Notes: generated from the letters alone by a model not told the origin. DNA of 64,000 nt from Eutrigla gurnardus (GCA_963514095.1 OY741273.1:20146546-20210545), one strand, 5' to 3'. Counted from the stretch's first letter, positions 49,367 to 58,716 are shown. Program-made: numbers and translations.

Positions 49367-50272
49367 GCACGCATGTTAGACGTGAAGACGACACATACCT
49401 GATGCTCGTCCAACCTGTTCTGCTGCTGCGTAACATCCCAAAGCTGTTGCGCAAAAAGGTCGGCGTTGTGTTTGGAAACAACGCTCAAAATCCGCGATGC
49501 TACAATGATCTCATGTTCTGTGATCTGATATGTCACGCTACAACGTGACGACATGACACGAGGTGACAACATAGGCCACTTAGTGACGTTTTGTCATCAT
49601 GCCGGGTTTTTGTATGTTTAATATATTGTCCAATTTGGATTCTCTTAAATGTTTCGGGGCTTTTATTCATCTGATTCCATTTGAATGGTTAGGTATAATG
49701 AGATAAATTGAGTTGGTCAGAGAGACAGGATGGTTAAAGGGAAATTCCACTTTACCAGCTCAAATAGATCTATTTTTTAAATAAGAACTGGCTCCATGTT
49801 TGAACCACTTGGGGGCAGAGCTGCACTTTGATGGATACTACATCTCTGTGATTCTTGTCTGCCAGAATGATCAAGGAGGCCGCTCTATTCAGCTCGCAAC
49901 ATGGCTGACAACATGTTTTATGGAAGTTTTTTTACCAAGTGAAAATGTGTGATGATCATGTGTGTGTTCTGAATGTTAACTCCACAAAGTGTCATGTGGT
50001 AACACTGACAAACAGCGTCATACACAGTGTATTAATCATCCATAAGTTAACCTGTTAAAAGCAGCTTTTATTTTTGATTGTTTCTGATCAAGATTCAATC
50101 AGGAATCACATTCTAAATCAAAAGGAATAAATTAGTTTATTTCTACATAATATACTAATTCGCTCAAACTGAATCCAGGTTGACTTCATTTTGAGGTGCC
50201 TGAATGTATCTTGAAGAAAAAAGAAAAAAAAAAAAAAAACGTTTCCTGTGGGGTGTAACGTGCATATTTCAG

Positions 50273-50274
<2 letters not shown>

Positions 50275-50335
<61 letters not shown>
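50275..50335. repeat. (GA)n microsatellite upstream of cd3e
   Basis: About 30 GA units in cd3e sense, ending about 127 bases before its start codon. Confidence 0.96.
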
Positions 50336-50341
<6 letters not shown>

Positions 50342-50376
50342 AATATCTTGTTCCTTGAATCTGTTTGTCTTATTGG

Positions 50377-50400
50377 ACAGGAAGCTTGATTTTTATAAAA
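50377..50400 (+). promoter_or_regulatory. cd3e: cd3e core promoter: ETS site and TATA box
   Basis: ACAGGAAG (50377-50384), a consensus ETS site, is followed ten bases later by TATAAAA (50394-50400), which lies 62 bases before the start codon. A start of transcription near 50425-50430 and a 5' UTR of about 35 bases are inferred. Confidence 0.5.
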
Positions 50401-50461
50401 CTTTGTAGTGTTTACATTCACCGATCTGATCTATAGAGTAGAAAGCTCTGGAAACAACAAC

Positions 50462-50525
50462 ATGGATGTCCGGGCCACGCTCGCCCTCCTCCTTCTGTTC
50501 GTCGCTTATGTCGAGGCTGCTCGAG
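50462..50525 (+). CDS. cd3e: cd3e coding exon 1 (signal peptide)
   Basis: Encodes MDVRATLALLLLFVAYVEAA then R, with a GTGAAT donor in phase 1. The start was chosen as the ATG preceding the hydrophobic core, with an AACAACATGG context. Confidence 0.92.
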
Positions 50526-52556
50526 GTGAATATCAGTGGTTCATTTTATTGTATTTTATTTGAATTCATATTGTATAACCATAATATTTCAATATGTCGG
50601 TTTGGATTCAGAACAACACAAATTTGGAAAAAACTTTTAAGAGCCAACGCTCCAATTGCCAGTGTTTCATTTCTGTACATGAACTGCTGCGTTGAATAGT
50701 TTTCTCTGAATGTTTCACATTCCCTCTACTGTGTTCTTCTGTCTTAGTTTTGATTCACTTTTTTTGTAGCACCTTTGCCTGATTTGATTTTGATCCCTAG
50801 TGGGGTTTTTTTTGTCATCAATTTTCTTTTTGTCCTTATTGAGAGCTCTTATTTGAGACCATTGAATCTCTGTGTATATACAATATCATCATGATGTAAG
50901 GCATAGTTACACAGACATAACAATGGGTAGAGTCTTGGAAAAATCTAATGAAATGATATATGAAATGATGAAATGAAAATAACCAGAAAGAATGGTCCTG
51001 ATGAAATGATGAAAGCAAGTGCACTGAAGTTAACTTGCCATCTGTCCTTGTGTTTTAAACTCCAGTAGAATTCTGGGGGGAAACTGTCACCATGACCTGT
51101 CCTGGAAACGGGACATGGTTCAATAAAAAAAAAGAAGAAATACCACATAAAGGAGAAACATATGACTTCCCATACAACAGCAAAAGCAAAGGCTTATACT
51201 TCTGTGAATACCCGGTTGGTACAGAAACTCCTAAAACATATTATTTCTACGTGAAAGGAAAGGGTGAGTAAGAAAAAATCATCTGCGCTAATTGTCCTCA
51301 ATGAGTTTTCACTCAGTTCAACTGTTTGTCTTTGTCCTCTAGCGTGTAAAAACTGCTTTGAGCTGGACGCGGAGCTTGTGCTGGTGGCCATTGTTATGGA
51401 CATAGTGTGTACGACAATTGTGATGTTGATTATCTACTGGTGGACCAAGAAGAAGACCTCAGCCAGACTCACTTCCACTTCCACGGGTAAGAATGCACTC
51501 AAGCTCAAAGAACATGAGTGACTTTTCATATCTGACTTCTGGACGGAGTTGAAGGTTATAATGACTGGAACCACTTGTGTGTCGTGCATCTTTTTATTTA
51601 TGTTGATGCATGATGATTTTTCAGTGAGACTCATCTGCAGCTGAGAAATCACATCGTGCATCTGTACTCGTGCACCTGATGCAGCTTTTGCTAATTCACA
51701 TTTCTGTTATTATAACTCGGTACATTTACTCAATAACAGTACACTTTTGAGGTACTTGCACTTTACTTGGGTATTGTCTTGTTTTATTCTACTTTATACG
51801 CACATGTCAGGGAGAAATATCACAATTTAAGATTTTTGATAAAATATGTCTTGCTGTTATAGATGAAGCTACCCATCACAGGGTCATTAAAACGAACATG
51901 ATAATACTTTTGTACTTCTACTTAAGTATGTCTATACTGCGGTCTAACTGCTTTTACTCAAGTAAATGTTCTGAATACTTTTTCTTCTAAGTATTCATAG
52001 TGTGGACTCACTTTACTTGTAAAAAAGCATCATTTGTGAGTGTGTGTGCTCACAGCTAAGTGTGACTGCACCGTGATCGGAAATAACACATTTCTGTCTT
52101 CCTCTTCTAGCACCTGTTCGTTCAGGAGGCCGGTCTCAACCAGCCCAATCGTCTCACTATGAAGTAGGTATCGTATGTGCGCTCCAATCTCAGATGCATT
52201 TTATGTTTGGATTTTGTTGCATTTCCCGCAGGGTGACTTAAAAATGAGGCGTGGCGGTGATCTTGAATCGCGCTCCAAAGCTCACTATTTAACATTCTAT
52301 CATTTGTTTAAGCCGTGTATGCTTTTAAAGACTCCAGGAAGTCACTGTGTCCAGCCAAGCAATACTCAGTGTACTACTTCTCTAAAAAAAAACAAAAAAA
52401 CTAAACAATCTAAGTGAACACAGTCAATATGATTGAAAATCTATTTTCAAGGCATTATGTGATTGACCTAACACTGTTTGTGCTGTGTTCCGGCAGCCAC
52501 TGAACATTCACACTCGCTCCGAGGGTGCATACTCTGTCGTGAACAGGATGGGATAA
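50462..52556 (+). CDS. cd3e: T-cell surface glycoprotein CD3 epsilon chain
   Basis: Signalling subunit that pairs with CD3 gamma/delta in the T-cell receptor complex at the plasma membrane. Five exons, 172 aa, phases 1,1,1,0. Seen: signal peptide (about 21 residues); a compact Ig domain with Cys33 and Cys68 and the block GLYFCEY; sequon at Asn36; the membrane-proximal CKNC (89-92); a transmembrane helix with the conserved acidic Asp107; YWWTKKK after it, like human YYWSKN; and one ITAM with Tyr152 and Tyr165. Odd: the ITAM spacer is 9 residues with YSVV as second half, and the PPPVPNPDY proline motif of mammals is replaced by QPAQSSHY. Sits between mpzl2 (divergent) and cd3gd (convergent), as expected. 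Confidence 0.95.
50526..51065 (+). other. cd3e: cd3e intron 1
   Basis: 540-base intron, T-rich, no repeats of note. Mammalian CD3E has mini-exons after the signal exon. None was seen here, and the phase is consistent without one. Confidence 0.8.
51066..51263 (+). CDS. cd3e: cd3e coding exon 2 (Ig domain)
   Basis: Acceptor ACTCCAG then VEFWGETVTMTCPGNGTWF; donor AAGG followed by GTGAGT. It is 198 bases, exactly the length of the matching Ig exon of cd3gd. Confidence 0.95.
51343..51486 (+). CDS. cd3e: cd3e coding exon 3 (CxxC and transmembrane)
   Basis: Acceptor CCTCTAG after a short 79-base intron; donor GTAAGA. Encodes ACKNCFELDAELVLVAIVMD then IVCTTIVMLIIYWWTKKK. It is 144 bases, the same length as the matching exon of cd3gd. 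Confidence 0.96.
51487..52110 (+). other. cd3e: cd3e intron 3
   Basis: 624-base intron that contains a dispersed repeat of the 'tacttttactcaagtaa' type at about 51712-51995. Confidence 0.82.
51712..51995. repeat. Dispersed teleost repeat (TACTTTTACTCAAGTA type), copy A
   Basis: Begins 'actcggtacatttactcaa', includes 'ttttgaggtacttgcac' and ends 'ttttactcaagtaaatgt' then 'tctgaatactttttcttc'. These blocks define a very common percomorph interspersed repeat; a longer copy is at 57860-58295. Confidence 0.65.
52111..52163 (+). CDS. cd3e: cd3e coding exon 4 (cytoplasmic, first ITAM tyrosine)
   Basis: Acceptor CTTCTAG; encodes APVRSGGRSQPAQSSHYE; donor GTAGGT in phase 0. The exon break falls between YE and PL of the ITAM, the same position as in cd3gd (YQ/PL). 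Confidence 0.9.
52164..52496 (+). other. cd3e: cd3e intron 4
   Basis: 333-base intron. A possible alternative acceptor at about 52211 would put GDLKMRRGG after YE and destroy the ITAM. Nothing else was seen. Confidence 0.8.
52497..52556 (+). CDS. cd3e: cd3e coding exon 5 (second ITAM half)
   Basis: Acceptor CCGGCAG; encodes PLNIHTRSEGAYSVVNRMG and stops with TAA at 52554-52556. Confidence 0.92.
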   Translation, partial: PLNIHTRSEGAYSVVNRMG

Positions 52557-52972
52557 GTCACCGGACTGCGCCAGGCCACTGGTTTAAAGGCTGCACAGAC
52601 GAAGGCAGACAATCGCAAAAGACATACATCAGTCATGTTCCCGGCATGCAAACACCGGCTTTTGCTCTCTTGAATTTGAATGCTTGCTTGACCCAAATGG
52701 CAAAAAACAACTCATTTTCTCACGTCCCCCTGGTGCTATCTAGCCAGGCAGTGTAGGTTTAGGTATGCTTCCACCGCTACACAGCTGAATAGCATTTAGT
52801 GTGGTTTTCATTGTATTAAAAAAGGAGAACGGTACATTATTCAGAGGAACAGGGACCATTTCTGAAGGTATTTCTGCAATGACCAGGTCGTCGGTGGAAA
52901 GGTCATGTAGAGATTGTGATTTGATAGGCTAACATAATATATATTGACACATTGCTTCGTGCTTATGAGGAA

Positions 52973-52978
52973 AATAAA
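52973..52978 (+). terminator. cd3e: Candidate cd3e polyadenylation signal
   Basis: AATAAA about 420 bases after the cd3e stop. Additional AATAAA copies near 53126, 53201 and 53704 may be used instead. Confidence 0.4.
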
Positions 52979-54340
52979 TGCACAAAGAGGATTACAAATT
53001 GGTGTGATGCTAATCTTCAATGTATTTATCCTCACAATAATCCATCAACTAAACCTTTCCACTGACCTGAGTCATTGTTTATGCCTTGACACCAAATGGA
53101 GTGTGTTAAAAATTGAGAGTGCGTGAATAAAATGTCCGGTTTCTTTGAGAATTATGACTGAAAACTGCAACTTGAACAAAAGACACAAAGCCAAAGCACC
53201 AATAAAGTCCACGGTGTTTTCTTTGACACTGAACAAACCATTTCAATTCATGTCTAGTGTATTGTTGAAGAGGCAGAAATCACTTTTTTTTCTGCATTTG
53301 AAGTGAGAAAATAATCAAATGTTGCTTTTTTTGTTTTTAATATACATGATGTACATACAATATTCTATCATACTGGTGTTAATTAAATGATATGTTTTGG
53401 CAGCTAGTCGTAGTGTTGTACTGGACTGTATTACATTGAGGTGTTTCTAATATTGTAACACAAAATGCTGACAAAAATAGTACAAAAAGAAGGGAAAAAC
53501 CTACCTGTAAATATGACCTCAGTAAGAAACATATAATTGAGCATGTTCAATAAGTTCGCCAACAACGTAGCATTATTAGCTCCGTAGTATTGATAGTAGA
53601 GCAGCTGTGGATGATTGCATAGGTGTACTGAGTGGCCACTGTGTATTTATGTCTTTGTGTTTGTGACCCTTTAATATAAAACGTTAGCAATGAGAGTAAA
53701 ATCAAATAAAAATCATCCGGATGGAGGGATGACGATACACCTGTTTTCTGTACATATGTTTGTCGTTTTAAGTTTCAACTTGCAGGTCTGTCGCATGTCA
53801 CTAATAAATGACCACATTCAACCCCTGCTCTGCTCGTCTCCTCTGACTCACGGGCGGAAACGATACTGAGATAGAACTGTATATGTGATCAAAGCCGCAG
53901 CTCATATCCGTAGCACACCCACACGAGCACGATCACCATCCACATGTCCTCATCGCTATCTCTTATCCCTTGTGCGAGTGTCTTTGAAAACCTCTGACAT
54001 ATCTCTGCAAAGTGTCTCGGTGCATCAACGTGTTATTGCGTACCCAAAGTACGCACGATGGAAATGTGTCATCGATGTTTTGTGCAGCATGTTTTTCCCG
54101 GCAGTGGGAAACATGAGGTCACGTAAATAGTTCTCCTTTATGCAGACGACTAATGACTAAGTTAATTGTACTGCACACAGTTGAGGTGTAGTTTTTTAGC
54201 GGAAAAAACTCCCACGCTCAGTTATCATCACCTGACATCAGCTGTATGTTGTTTCGGATTGTCTTCAAGTCAAACCGTTCCCGCACACAGAGCCACATCT
54301 GCTCGAGAGCATGCGGTTGTGTGAGCAAACAGCCGTCTTG

Positions 54341-54342
<2 letters not shown>

Positions 54343-54394
<52 letters not shown>
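54343..54394. repeat. (GT)n microsatellite
   Basis: About 26 GT units in the convergent intergenic region. Confidence 0.95.
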
Positions 54395-54397
<3 letters not shown>

Positions 54398-54529
54398 CAG
54401 TGTGTTTTCGCCTGTGTGGGTCGATCAGAGTTGTGTTTCTGAGCTGAGCTGCCTGGGCTCTGTTGTTTGATCTCTCTTCCCTTCCTCAGGTAGAAAAGTG
54501 CAGTTGATAGCTTTGTCACAGTGGTGCCA

Positions 54530-54551
54530 AGAAGAAGAAGAAGAGGAAGAA

Positions 54552-54586
<35 letters not shown>

Positions 54587-54640
54587 AGAAGAAGAAGAAG
54601 AAGAAGAAGAAGAAGAAGAAGAAGAAGAAAGAGAAGAAGA
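54530..54640. repeat. (AAG)n purine microsatellite
   Basis: About 37 AAG/GAA triplets with a few AGG interruptions; a pure purine strand of over 100 bases. A poly-serine reading frame across it is an artefact. Confidence 0.96.
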
Positions 54641-54984
54641 AGGCACTGATCAAAGAATTTAAGATTTAAGATTATCTGACATGGTGGGGAGCTTCCTCTC
54701 AGACAGTTTCTTTCCTCCTCCTCTTGGTACTACTTTTTCCACCTTCCTCTCTGCTCTTCTCTTTACCCTTCTTGTGTAATTCTTTCTCAATTGTCTCTAC
54801 ATTTTCGCCTGTTTGGGTGCAACAGGCTGAAAAGAAAATACAGCATCAACACCAAGTAGTGAAAGCAGTATTCAGTATATGTACCAATACAATGTCAAAA
54901 CCCTCCATTACCAGTAAGATGCATTGCGTTCCTGAAGGCTCAAGTTGAAGAAAACACATGCAAATAGAAACAACTTCACTGACG

Positions 54985-55240
54985 GCGTATTAGGGCCACT
55001 GTAGGAAAAAAAACAAAAAAACAAACGGAGCCGAGAGAGGTGGGCAATATTCGGAGAAAAAGTTGCACATTTCCTAGTTAAAAGTGGCAAATTTGCTAGT
55101 TTAATACGATGCTAACAACCGGCATTTACTCCCATGAATGTTGGTGTGTATTAATTAGAAGAATAAATGTGACATTCATGGGAAGTTAGCTAGAATAAAT
55201 GCCGGTTGTCAACATCGTAATAAACGAGCAAATTTGTGAT
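54985..55240. mobile_element. Foldback element candidate
   Basis: The left arm (55087-55141) and right arm (55172-55236) are inverted copies that share GCAAATTTGCTNGTTTANTACGATG, a variable step, then CAACCGGCATTTA and CCCATGAATGT, with a ten-base insertion in the right arm and a loop of about 30 bases. The preceding stretch starts 'gtattagggccactgtagg', a motif I associate with an abundant fish repeat. The name and ends are uncertain. Confidence 0.55.
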
Positions 55241-55908
55241 GCATGCAGATGGGACACACAGTGCTTGTTGTCGTTTGTGTATTACTGTGTATATTCAGCT
55301 ATCGAAATTATCTCGTAAGCGGGAACCATGTTTCATACATTTTCAAAAGAGCATAAACAACATTCAGAGCGTTTTACTATTTTACTATTTAGTATGAAAT
55401 AGATATAGGTGGAGTAATGTCTCCATTAGCTGTTAATGAAGTCGCTCTTCCTCTGTGTCCGTTGTTATCTAAGCCCATGCTTCGATGGCATAGCCAGGAC
55501 GGACACACACGTCTTTGAATGCATGTTTGTGCATGCGAGCGTACCTCACAGCCGCTGCTCTGGTTCCCCCTCAGGTAAAAGTTTGTACTGCTCACACTGT
55601 GAGCATCATTAGCTATGAGCTCAGGCATCGCCATTTTGAAAGTCACTGAGAGGAAAATCAAAATGCTCTCATTCTCGTATTATGCACATTTAAGTATAAT
55701 CTTAACATGTAAAGCAATTAGTAATCATAGTTGTCAAATAAATGCAGCGTAGTAAAAAGCACAATATCTATGAAATATCCTGGGGTAGTAGCAGAACCGT
55801 ACCCATGTAGGCCTGCAGTACTAGAGTTCATGTAATTTGTTTTTCTGAGACACTGGCTATAGCTGCAAAAATGACACGATAAGCACAATTTTTACTGCTC
55901 AGTTTTTG

Positions 55909-55914
55909 TTTATT
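55909..55914 (-). terminator. cd3gd: Candidate cd3gd polyadenylation signal
   Basis: AATAAA in cd3gd sense, about 315 bases after the stop. Confidence 0.45.
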
Positions 55915-56223
55915 TTGCATCATGATTATGTCACTTTTGTTCAAACAGACACTTCATTTTAAGTCATGCTGTGAGGTGGCTGCAGAGAAAAACATGCATG
56001 ATGAATGAAAATACCACATCTGGCAGTTCAAATGCTAAGAAATACTGAACTATGACATACTGTACCAAGTCACTCATGTGACCGGTCTATTGAGAGCAAT
56101 ATCTTACAGGCAACGGTGACAAGAAATCACAACATAAAAGCTAATACAGTATCATACAGAGCAAATTACATCAGGGATGAGCGACACCCATAACAGAGTG
56201 TTCAGCTGGGGGAGGGCTGGGGT

Positions 56224-56277
56224 CTATTTTCTGTTTAGCACATCGTAGGCCGTTTCTTTCTGACGACCATTCAGAGG
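56224..56277 (-). CDS. cd3gd: cd3gd coding exon 6 (second ITAM half)
   Basis: Acceptor CCCTCAG; encodes PLNGRQKETAYDVLNRK and stops with TAG at 56224-56226. Confidence 0.95.
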   Translation of the reverse strand, partial: PLNGRQKETAYDVLNRK

Positions 56278-57287
56278 CTGAGGGAGGAGAGACGTGGGGG
56301 AAAAGTTCGATTTATTATTTATAAATGTGAAAGTCACATATTCACATTGAAATGATTTCACATTTCAGTTTACCTGGTAGAGATCATTGGGGGTTCTTCT
56401 CACTTCATTTGGAACAAGATGCTGTCTATCGGAGCCTGGGGATAGATGTATTGATTATATGAATGTATAACGAATCAACAAACAGAGAGAGAAGTAGGTA
56501 TGTCGGTAGGTGTTACTTTTTTTGTGAGAGGGGACTGGATGGATCCGAGTCTGAGAAGCAATGAGGTAGACAGCCACCCCTACCACTATCGTAGCCACCA
56601 CGTTTCCTGTAATCATTCCCACGAGTGAAAGCTTATCAAGCTCTATGCAGTTGTCACAGGCTGGACACGCACAAGCATGAAAGACACAAACACCGGTGGT
56701 TTAAGTATGATTGTCTTCAAGAAATGCTGCATTTATTACAATGTAAATAGAAGCAATACAAGTATAAAAGTACACAAAAAACATAATAAAAAATGCAGTC
56801 TTGCTGCAGAACTTACACCGAAATTTCACGTAAATTTTGGGGTCTTTTTCGCTATTTCCATCACTGTCGGCGGGACCCTCACATGCATACTCTTTTGTAT
56901 TCCCGTCTTCGTATGGCAATGATAAAACAGATCCACCTCCTGGTTCTACGACATAACCGTCACTACACATCAGCTTTATCCCATCGGGGAGGTCGCTCAC
57001 TGCCAACTTAGCGGCTGTGAAAAAGACAGATTTAAACAAAATTATTTCACTCATGTAGTTTCTATCATGCAACTTAACTGTCAAAGCAGCTTCTCACCTT
57101 TAACACTGACAGGCGCTGTGGGAGACATTTGGAAAGAAACATTTACTTAAATGAAGGTGGCGAACTGCTATTGAAATAATATTTTTCTTTTTTCTTGAAC
57201 CCCAACTGACATTAAGATGTTTGAAGGCCTACCTGTCAGTGTCCAAAGCAGCAGCAAACACACGGGCAAGACCAATTGACATTTCAT
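56224..57287 (-). CDS. cd3gd: T-cell surface glycoprotein CD3 gamma/delta chain
   Basis: The single non-mammalian ancestor-type chain corresponding to mammalian CD3 gamma and delta; it pairs with CD3 epsilon in the T-cell receptor complex. Six exons, 176 aa, phases 1,1,1,1,0, including an 18-base mini-exon. Seen: signal peptide of 18 residues; Ig domain with Cys41 and Cys69; the membrane-proximal CDNCIELD (92-99), nearly human CD3 gamma CQNCIELN; a transmembrane helix at about 101-125; a SDRQHLVPN stretch matching human SDKQTLLPN; and an ITAM from Tyr158 to Tyr170 with an 8-residue spacer. Odd: residue 110 in the helix is Asn, where mammals have Glu or Asp, and no N-glycosylation sequon is visible. 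Identity is secure. Confidence 0.96.
56374..56435 (-). CDS. cd3gd: cd3gd coding exon 5 (first ITAM tyrosine)
   Basis: Acceptor TCCCCAG; encodes SDRQHLVPNEVRRTPNDLYQ; donor GTAAAC in phase 0. Confidence 0.93.
56517..56660 (-). CDS. cd3gd: cd3gd coding exon 4 (CxxC and transmembrane)
   Basis: Acceptor GTCCAG; donor GTAACA. Encodes CDNCIELDKLSLVGMITGNV followed by VATIVVGVAVYLIASQ. The Asn110 codon is at 56602-56604. The 144-base length equals cd3e exon 3. Confidence 0.95.
56817..57014 (-). CDS. cd3gd: cd3gd coding exon 3 (Ig domain)
   Basis: Acceptor TTCACAG; donor GTAAGT after the T of a split Ser codon. Encodes AKLAVSDLPDGIKLMC.. through DPKIYVKFR. The 198-base length equals cd3e exon 2. 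Confidence 0.94.
57098..57115 (-). CDS. cd3gd: cd3gd mini-exon 2
   Basis: An 18-base exon (APVSVK) with good flanks (CCCACAG and GTGAGA). It keeps the phase between signal and Ig exons, and skipping it would also keep the frame. Mini-exons at this point are known in CD3 genes. Confidence 0.82.
57233..57287 (-). CDS. cd3gd: cd3gd coding exon 1 (signal peptide)
   Basis: Encodes MKCQLVLPVCLLLLWTLT and ends in phase 1 with a GTAGGC donor. Confidence 0.93.
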
Positions 57288-57682
57288 GGTGAGTTTACTG
57301 TTCCGAGCTCTGCTGTGGACAGGAGGAGATATTTCACATCATCAGATTCAGAGAAAACAGCAAGGGCGCCATTTTCTACTCTCATGTGGACCATTTTATT
57401 CAACTTATTGTAACGGATAACCGACGATGGAAGACAGAATTTAGGATGTTATTTCAAGAAAAAGAGACATGTTAGCTAATCTTTAATACAAACACTGACT
57501 TTGGGTTCAGTTTATTTGACCTAAATCATGTGTATTATTTGTTCCCCATTAAAAGCTCACACACAACACAAGTGGGAGCTGAATTAAAAATGCAGCAAAT
57601 TTGAAATAAATGTACTGACCTCAAAATAAAGAGCTGCCGTGTGTCTGCTGCCAAAGCATCCAGTCTCTGTCTGTTGGAGTGT

Positions 57683-57683
<1 letters not shown>

Positions 57684-57753
<70 letters not shown>
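57684..57753. repeat. (GT)n microsatellite
   Basis: About 35 GT units, some 400 bases upstream of the cd3gd start. Confidence 0.96.
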
Positions 57754-57754
<1 letters not shown>

Positions 57755-57859
57755 CGGAAGTGAGTGTGATTGGTTTACTTTCTGTCCCTGACTTTGTTGA
57801 TTTCTACATGTGGAGGTCTCTTTGTCTCTGCGACTTCCTGCAAATGACACTGGTGGAAT

Positions 57860-58295
57860 ATAGAGCACATTTAATTACTTTTGATTGAGTATTTCCATTT
57901 CGTGACTCATATTTTTCTACTTCGCTTAAATTCAGAGGGAACCTCCCCCCCCCCCCCTCCCCTACATCTATTTGAATGCTTTTATTACTTCACAAATTAT
58001 CATTTTACATACCAAAATATGATGCATTTTTGTCATATGATGCACTGTTATGGATTCCATTGCTCAAACTAGATCCAAATTCACAAACCTGATAAGGTGC
58101 TACTTATACATTACAGCCCCAGCATCAATAATACAATAATATTATACGACAGGAAAGATTTTTCTGCACCGATTTTCTTCTTCACTAATAATATTTACGC
58201 ACTGATACTCCGGTAGTGCAGGACTTTTACTTGTAGCTAAGTATTTTTACAGCAATTTTAAGACAAGACAAGGACCCGAGTATTTCTTCCACCAT
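57860..58295. repeat. Dispersed teleost repeat (TACTTTTACTCAAGTA type), copy B
   Basis: Ordered blocks 'gattgagtatttccatttc', 'aaaatatgatgca', 'gcatcaataatacaataat', 'gcaggacttttacttgta' and 'gagtatttcttccaccatt' follow the consensus order of this repeat. A C-run at 57946-57957 is internal. Confidence 0.7.
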
Positions 58296-58716
58296 TGATG
58301 CAAGCAGTCAGTGGATATAAATTAAACTGGTATGTAATATTGAGTACATTGGCAGGAGGGAGGCTCCACGGAACTGTTGATTCATTCTTAAATGTATTGC
58401 AAATTGTATTGCAATGCAGAAAACTTTCACCACAGACTTTATCTTTACGCACAGTTCATTCCGTCAGAGCTGCTTCTATTTCCAAATGAGCATGCGCAGC
58501 AATCTGTGAGGGAACATATTCATATGGAAATAAAGTCACTTCCAGCCATATATTAGCTGAGTTGTTAACACTCTTTGTTTGTTTTCGGAGATGTGCCGAG
58601 CTGGAGCAGCTCCGTCTTGTAAGACAGAACATTAAACACAACCATGTGTGTTCAGATTAATATTTAAATTCCCTGAATGTTGCGAATGTTTGTCCCGCTG
58701 CCTGTGACAGTCTAGA

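Larger units (their letters stand above)
49041..50393. promoter_or_regulatory. Divergent intergenic promoter region mpzl2/cd3e
   Basis: About 1.4 kb separates the two start codons, which point away from each other. On the mpzl2 side: a TTAAATAAG TATA-like box near 49242-49250 and a (CT)n at 49317-49364. On the cd3e side: a (GA)n at 50275-50335 and a TTTCCTGTGGGG stretch near 50241-50252 that resembles an ETS site next to a degenerate RUNX core. The mammalian pair is also head-to-head. Confidence 0.55.
52557..56223. other. Convergent intergenic region cd3e/cd3gd
   Basis: 3' UTRs of two genes that face each other. AATAAA for cd3e at 52973-52978, with more near 53126 and 53201; AATAAA for cd3gd (minus) at 55909-55914. 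Between them lie (GT)n at 54343-54394, a long AAG/GGA tract at 54530-54640 and a foldback repeat at 55087-55236. No further gene was recognised. Confidence 0.7.

Noticed and set aside
52175..52417. 80-codon frame in cd3e intron 4 (possible alternative last exon)
   Set aside because: Would follow YE with GDLKMRR and lose the ITAM; the exon at 52497 has a better acceptor context and restores a recognisable ITAM.
54425..54646. Poly-serine frame
   Set aside because: Reads through the (AAG)n tract; no other coding feature.
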